NCBI GenBank assembly: GCA_945861125.1
Contig: CAMASZ010000037.1
Coordinates: 1-8,750 of the forward strand
From: Rickettsia typhi
GTDB lineage: Bacteria > Pseudomonadota > Alphaproteobacteria > Rickettsiales > UBA1997
Direction of reading: 5' to 3'
Length of the DNA stretch: 8,750 nucleotides
The translations under genes and the position numbers were made by a program. Below the pieces are notes generated by a model, which was not told where the DNA came from, searched no databases, and saw nothing but the letters and a program-made list of their open reading frames with translations. This document shows, piece by piece, positions 5,432 to 8,750 of the stretch (within the stretch, counting starts at the first letter, position 1; the number at the start of each line of letters is the position of its first letter).

Positions 5432-6133
5432 GTGAAATCAGTTCTTTGTTTATCTGGTTGGGGACAAAATCCGCAATCGCTTGAACCAATATTTAACAGT
5501 AAGCAATTTTTTGATTTCTCCTTATCATCTCTTGATTATTCAAGCTTCGCCTGCTTTGATTCCCTTCAAGAAAAATTAACAAATCATAACAATCCAAACG
5601 TCTTAATTGGCTGGAGTCTGGGAGGCCAAATTGCTACAAGATTAATTGCTAAAAAAATATTTTCTCCAAAATTACTTATCCTAATAGCACCACCATTTCA
5701 AATGATAAAAGACCATAATATTAAAGCAGGAATGTCTTTGCAGGTTTTTAATGAATTTTATGATAACTTTACCAAAAGCGCTGATTTAGGCTTAAAGAAA
5801 TTTTCTATTCTAACTGCCATGAACGATATTAATTCCAGCAAAATTGCTAAAACTTTGGATATAAAAAAAGACAATCATAATCAGCTCAGTTATTGGCTAG
5901 AAGAACTTAAAAAAGCTTCTTTATTTAATGTAGATTTTTCAAAAATGCCAAGAACTCTTTATTTTCATGGTGCTGGAGATATGATAGTTCATGTTGCTCA
6001 ACATCGATATTTTTTAGAAAGAATAAAAGATTTTCGTTTAGAAATTTTTAAAAATTGTGGCCACGCTCCTCATTTGAGTTATATTGATGAAATTAGAAAT
6101 ATAATAAAGGAAGAAATTGACTTGTATGTTTAA
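5432..6133 (+). CDS. BioH-like alpha/beta hydrolase
   Basis: A 233-residue alpha/beta-hydrolase resembling BioH, the carboxylesterase that frees pimeloyl-ACP from its methyl ester in biotin synthesis. Features: N-terminal LSGWGQNPQSLEP (oxyanion region), the nucleophile elbow IGWSLGGQIA with S62, the acid D183 in HGAGDMIV, and the base H211 in CGHAPHLS. The GWSLGG and GHAP contexts are those of BioH. It is slightly shorter than E. coli BioH (about 256 aa). The start is GTG 5432, supported by AAAGG 6 bp upstream and the immediate match to the family N-terminus. It is probably co-transcribed with rpmE (9-bp gap). No bioC or other biotin gene is in the window, so the substrate is unproven and a general esterase role is possible. 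Confidence 0.78.
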   Translation: MKSVLCLSGWGQNPQSLEPIFNSKQFFDFSLSSLDYSSFACFDSLQEKLTNHNNPNVLIGWSLGGQIATRLIAKKIFSPKLLILIAPPFQMIKDHNIKAGMSLQVFNEFYDNFTKSADLGLKKFSILTAMNDINSSKIAKTLDIKKDNHNQLSYWLEELKKASLFNVDFSKMPRTLYFHGAGDMIVHVAQHRYFLERIKDFRLEIFKNCGHAPHLSYIDEIRNIIKEEIDLYV

Positions 6134-6207
6134 AAATATATTTTGGTAAAGTTTTTTGAATTACTTTTTTTGCCATTTTTCCAATAATTTTTTACCCCCT
6201 AAACTTT

Positions 6208-7308
6208 ATGACAACTTTATTCGATGAACTAAAAATTGGTGATTTAACTATAAAAAATAGAATAATTATGGCCCCTCTAACCAGAATGCGCTCAACTCAA
6301 CCAGGAGATATTCCAAATTTATTAAATGCCACATATTATGGTCAAAGAGCAAGCGCTGGATTAATAATTAGCGAGGCTACCCAAATAAGTCAACAAGGCA
6401 AAGGCTATCCTGCAACCCCAGGAATATATTCAAAAGAGCAAATTGAGGGTTGGAAATTAGTGACTAATGCCGTACATGAAAAAGGGGGCAAAATTTTCTT
6501 ACAATTGTGGCATGTAGGCAGAATATCACACTCTTCTTTACAGCCAAACAATAATCTTCCAGTTGCTCCTTCTGCAATTCCCGCCCAAAATAGCGGAACT
6601 TTTACTGCAGACTGGAAACCTACTCCAATATTAACCCCAAAAGCTTTGGAAATTAACGAAATATCACAAATAATTTCTGATTATAAAAAAGCCGCTGAAA
6701 ATGCTAAGATTGCTGGTTTTGATGGAGTTGAAGTTCATGGAGCAAATGGTTATTTAATTGATCAATTTCTTCAAGATGGATCAAATAAGCGAAACGATAA
6801 TTACGGAGGATCAATAGAAAATCGTTGCCGATTTTTATTTGAGGTTTTAGATGAGGTTTTAAAAATTTGGGGCCACAATAGAGTAGGGGTTCGTCTCTCG
6901 CCTTATGGAACTTTTAATGATGTTTGTGATAGCAATCCAGTTGCTTTATTTACTTATATTTTAGAAAATTTATCTCTAAGAAAAGTTGCTTTTGTTGATT
7001 TAATTGAGCCACGCTCTTCTTCAGCTGGAGGTGACGATAATTTAAACGATAACTCTCCAATTACATCAGAATTATTTCGTAAATATTTTAGTGGCGTACT
7101 AATCTCAGCAGGAGGATACAATCCAAAAACCGCTATTGAAACTATTAAAAATAATCATGCCGATGCAATTGCTTTTGGAAGATTTTTTATCTCAAACCCA
7201 GATCTAGTAAGAAGAATTAAAGAAAACAAAGAACTAAACAAATATGATCGCTCAACCTTTTACGGCGGTAATGAGAAAGGCTATACCGATTATCCATACT
7301 TAGATTAA
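6208..7308 (+). CDS. Old Yellow Enzyme family ene-reductase (NemA-like)
   Basis: FMN-dependent NAD(P)H oxidoreductase of the OYE family, which reduces activated C=C bonds of enals, enones, maleimides and nitro compounds. At 366 aa it is full length. Motifs of the classical type: MAPLTRMRS (T25 near the FMN), LQLWHVGRISH (Q99, H102), VEVHGANGYLIDQFLQDGSN with the substrate-binding H177/N180 pair and the proton donor Y182, NDNYGGSIENR (197-206), FGRFFISNPDLVRRI in the phosphate-binding region, and the C-terminal FYGGNEKGYTDYP. All expected residues are present, so it should be active. Substrate is unknown; detoxification of electrophiles is a fair guess. ATG 6208 begins the conserved N-terminus (LFDELKIGDLTIKNRI). 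No Shine-Dalgarno sequence. The upstream gap (6134-6207) is T-rich with no clear promoter. Confidence 0.93.
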   Translation: MTTLFDELKIGDLTIKNRIIMAPLTRMRSTQPGDIPNLLNATYYGQRASAGLIISEATQISQQGKGYPATPGIYSKEQIEGWKLVTNAVHEKGGKIFLQLWHVGRISHSSLQPNNNLPVAPSAIPAQNSGTFTADWKPTPILTPKALEINEISQIISDYKKAAENAKIAGFDGVEVHGANGYLIDQFLQDGSNKRNDNYGGSIENRCRFLFEVLDEVLKIWGHNRVGVRLSPYGTFNDVCDSNPVALFTYILENLSLRKVAFVDLIEPRSSSAGGDDNLNDNSPITSELFRKYFSGVLISAGGYNPKTAIETIKNNHADAIAFGRFFISNPDLVRRIKENKELNKYDRSTFYGGNEKGYTDYPYLD

Positions 7309-7318
7309 TTTTTCATAT

Positions 7319-7329
7319 TTATACCAATT
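7319..7329 (+). repeat. TTATACCAATT motif between the OYE and GGT genes
   Basis: TTATACCAATT differs by one base from the TTATACCAAAT seen at 1627, 1956 and 4919. It begins 10 bp after the OYE stop codon and is followed by TAATTAAATAAAA, loosely like the TTTAAATAAAATT end of copies B and C. Probably a degenerate member of the same family. Confidence 0.4.
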
Positions 7330-7342
7330 TAATTAAATAAAA

Positions 7343-8750
7343 ATGAAAATAATTTCACTAATTACTTTATTCACAATTATTGTTTCATGCACCGCAAACA
7401 AATCTTACAATGAGTGGCAAGGCGAAGGATTTTCTGGTTTCGATAGTTACAAAGTTGTAACTGCAAAAAACTATATGATTTCTTCCTCAGAAAATTTGGC
7501 TTCCGAAGTGGGTGCAAAAATTCTTGCCAAAGGTGGCAATGCTATTGATGCAGCAATAGCAAGTCAAATGGTCCTTAATGTTATTGAACCTCATTCATCT
7601 GGAATTGGTGGTGGTTTATTTTTAATTTACTATGATGCCAAAACGAAAAAAACTATTTACTTTAATGGCAGAGAAATAGCTCCTGAAGGAGCTTTTCCAA
7701 GAATGTTTTTAGATGAATATAATGAGCCAAGAAAGTTTTTTGATGTTGTTGGCGGAGGTCTTTCAGTTGGAACACCGGGGGCATTAAAAGCTTTAAAGGA
7801 GGCTCATCAAAAATATGGTAAATTGCCGTGGAAAGAACTCTTCGCTCCTGCAATTAAAATTGCCAATGATGGTTTTGTATTAAGTGAAAAAATTCATGTT
7901 ATACTCGAACAAGTTCCATATTTAAAAGAATATGATGGAATGAGAATATATTTTGACTCTAAGTTAAAACCACATAAAACCGGAACTATAATCAAAAATT
8001 ATGAATTAGCAAAAACCTTTGAAGATATTGCTAATAATGGAATTGAAACTTTTTATAGTGGCAAAATTGCTAGAAACATTGTTAATGCCGTTCAAAGCTC
8101 AAAAGTAAATCCGGGATTTCTTTCATTGCAAGATTTAAAAAATTATAAGGTTAAAACTGGTAAACTAATTTGCTCAAATTATCGAGTAAAATATAAAATT
8201 TGTTCAATGCCAGTGCCAAGCGCCGGTGGAATAACTGTTTTACAAACTTTAGGAATTCTTGAAAACTTTGATCTTAGCAAAATCAAACCATTATCTGCCG
8301 AAGCAATTCATTTAATTGCTGAAGCAAATCGACTATCTTATGCCGATCGAAACGAGTATTTAGCTGATATAAGCAATGCTCCTGTTAAGGAAATGCTTGA
8401 TAAGGAATACTTATTAAAACGTTCGCAAATGATAAGTTTTAATAAATCAATTAAAAAAGTTGCTCCTGGCGATATCAGGAATTATCAGCAAAAAGCAGTT
8501 GGCAAAATATTTGAAAAACCTTCTACAACTCATTTATCAATTATTGACAAATATGGCAACGCCGTAGCCATGACTAGTAGTATTGAATATTTATTTGGAT
8601 CGGCTCTTAAGGTAAATGGGTTTATTTTAAATAATCAACTCACCGACTTTTCTTTTATTTCAGAAATAGATGGTAAACAGGTTGTTAATCAAGTTGAGCC
8701 CTTTAAACAACCTAGAAGTTCAATGTCACCAATATTTGTTTTTGATAATA
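7343..8750 (+). CDS. ggt: Gamma-glutamyltranspeptidase lipoprotein, 3' end outside window
   Basis: N-terminal-nucleophile hydrolase that removes or transfers the gamma-glutamyl group of glutathione and related compounds outside the cytoplasm. The frame is open for 469 codons to the window edge; the family is about 560-580 aa. The start is ATG 7343. The first 16 residues, MKIISLITLFTIIVSC, form a short signal peptide ending in a lipobox (IVSC), so C16 is probably lipidated. Then come EVGAKILAKGGNAIDAAIA and SGIGGGLFLIYYD, typical of the large subunit. The autoprocessing site and catalytic threonine lie at TTHLSIIDKYGNAVAMT, with T395 (codon 8525-8527) expected to become the N-terminus of the small subunit. 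LNNQLTDFS and PRSSMSPIFVF of the small subunit follow. No Shine-Dalgarno sequence is seen. It may be co-transcribed with the OYE gene 34 bp upstream. Confidence 0.93.
   Translation, partial: MKIISLITLFTIIVSCTANKSYNEWQGEGFSGFDSYKVVTAKNYMISSSENLASEVGAKILAKGGNAIDAAIASQMVLNVIEPHSSGIGGGLFLIYYDAKTKKTIYFNGREIAPEGAFPRMFLDEYNEPRKFFDVVGGGLSVGTPGALKALKEAHQKYGKLPWKELFAPAIKIANDGFVLSEKIHVILEQVPYLKEYDGMRIYFDSKLKPHKTGTIIKNYELAKTFEDIANNGIETFYSGKIARNIVNAVQSSKVNPGFLSLQDLKNYKVKTGKLICSNYRVKYKICSMPVPSAGGITVLQTLGILENFDLSKIKPLSAEAIHLIAEANRLSYADRNEYLADISNAPVKEMLDKEYLLKRSQMISFNKSIKKVAPGDIRNYQQKAVGKIFEKPSTTHLSIIDKYGNAVAMTSSIEYLFGSALKVNGFILNNQLTDFSFISEIDGKQVVNQVEPFKQPRSSMSPIFVFDN

Noticed and set aside
6134..6207. Intrinsic terminator between the hydrolase and OYE genes
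   Set aside because: T-runs are present and GGTAAA/TTTACC could pair, but the loop would be about 40 bases and no compact stem precedes the T-runs.
7662..7853. 63-codon - strand reading frame
   Set aside because: Antisense to the GGT gene, which has clear family motifs throughout this stretch.

Overview
The window is an AT-rich stretch of an alphaproteobacterial chromosome. The evidence is a C4-pathway hemA (5-aminolevulinate synthase), a zinc-free type L31, a GatC of the GatCAB amidotransferase, and a bactofilin paired with an alphaproteobacterial-style membrane M23 peptidase. The low GC, almost complete lack of Shine-Dalgarno sequences and repeat-laden intergenic gaps fit a host-associated lineage such as Rickettsiales or Holosporales. 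The exact taxon cannot be fixed from the sequence.

Layout. 1-896: 3' part of hemA (+). 867-1334: ruvX (-), convergent with and overlapping hemA by 30 bp. 1344-1640: gatC (+), starting 9 bp from the divergent ruvX start. 1641-2285: a 645-bp gap with no gene, holding a 205-bp nested palindrome (1752-1956) and copies of a short TTATACCAAAT-type repeat. 2286-3903: a membrane-anchored M23 endopeptidase whose end overlaps the start of a bactofilin gene by 14 bp, a cell-shape or peptidoglycan-remodelling module. 3991-4914+stop: a fold-type II PLP serine/threonine dehydratase-like enzyme ending unusually early at its SGGN motif, right against another repeat cluster (4919-5026). 5070-5098: a strong sigma70-type promoter, then rpmE (L31) and a tightly linked BioH-like alpha/beta hydrolase (to 6133). 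6208-7308: an Old Yellow Enzyme family ene-reductase. 7343-8750: a gamma-glutamyltranspeptidase with a lipoprotein signal peptide, running off the window end.

How the parts fit. The first half is housekeeping (haem, Holliday-junction/rRNA processing nuclease, charged-tRNA synthesis, envelope morphogenesis). The second half adds small-molecule metabolism: amino-acid deamination, possible pimeloyl-ester cleavage, alkene reduction, glutathione breakdown. All genes except ruvX are on the + strand.

The most unusual content is non-coding: a dispersed repeat family (TTATACCAAAT... plus a 27-bp GC-containing hairpin segment) that sits just after, or inside, the 3' ends of + strand genes. The longest copy is folded into a MITE-like palindrome. 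No transposase, CRISPR array, tRNA or rRNA was recognised.
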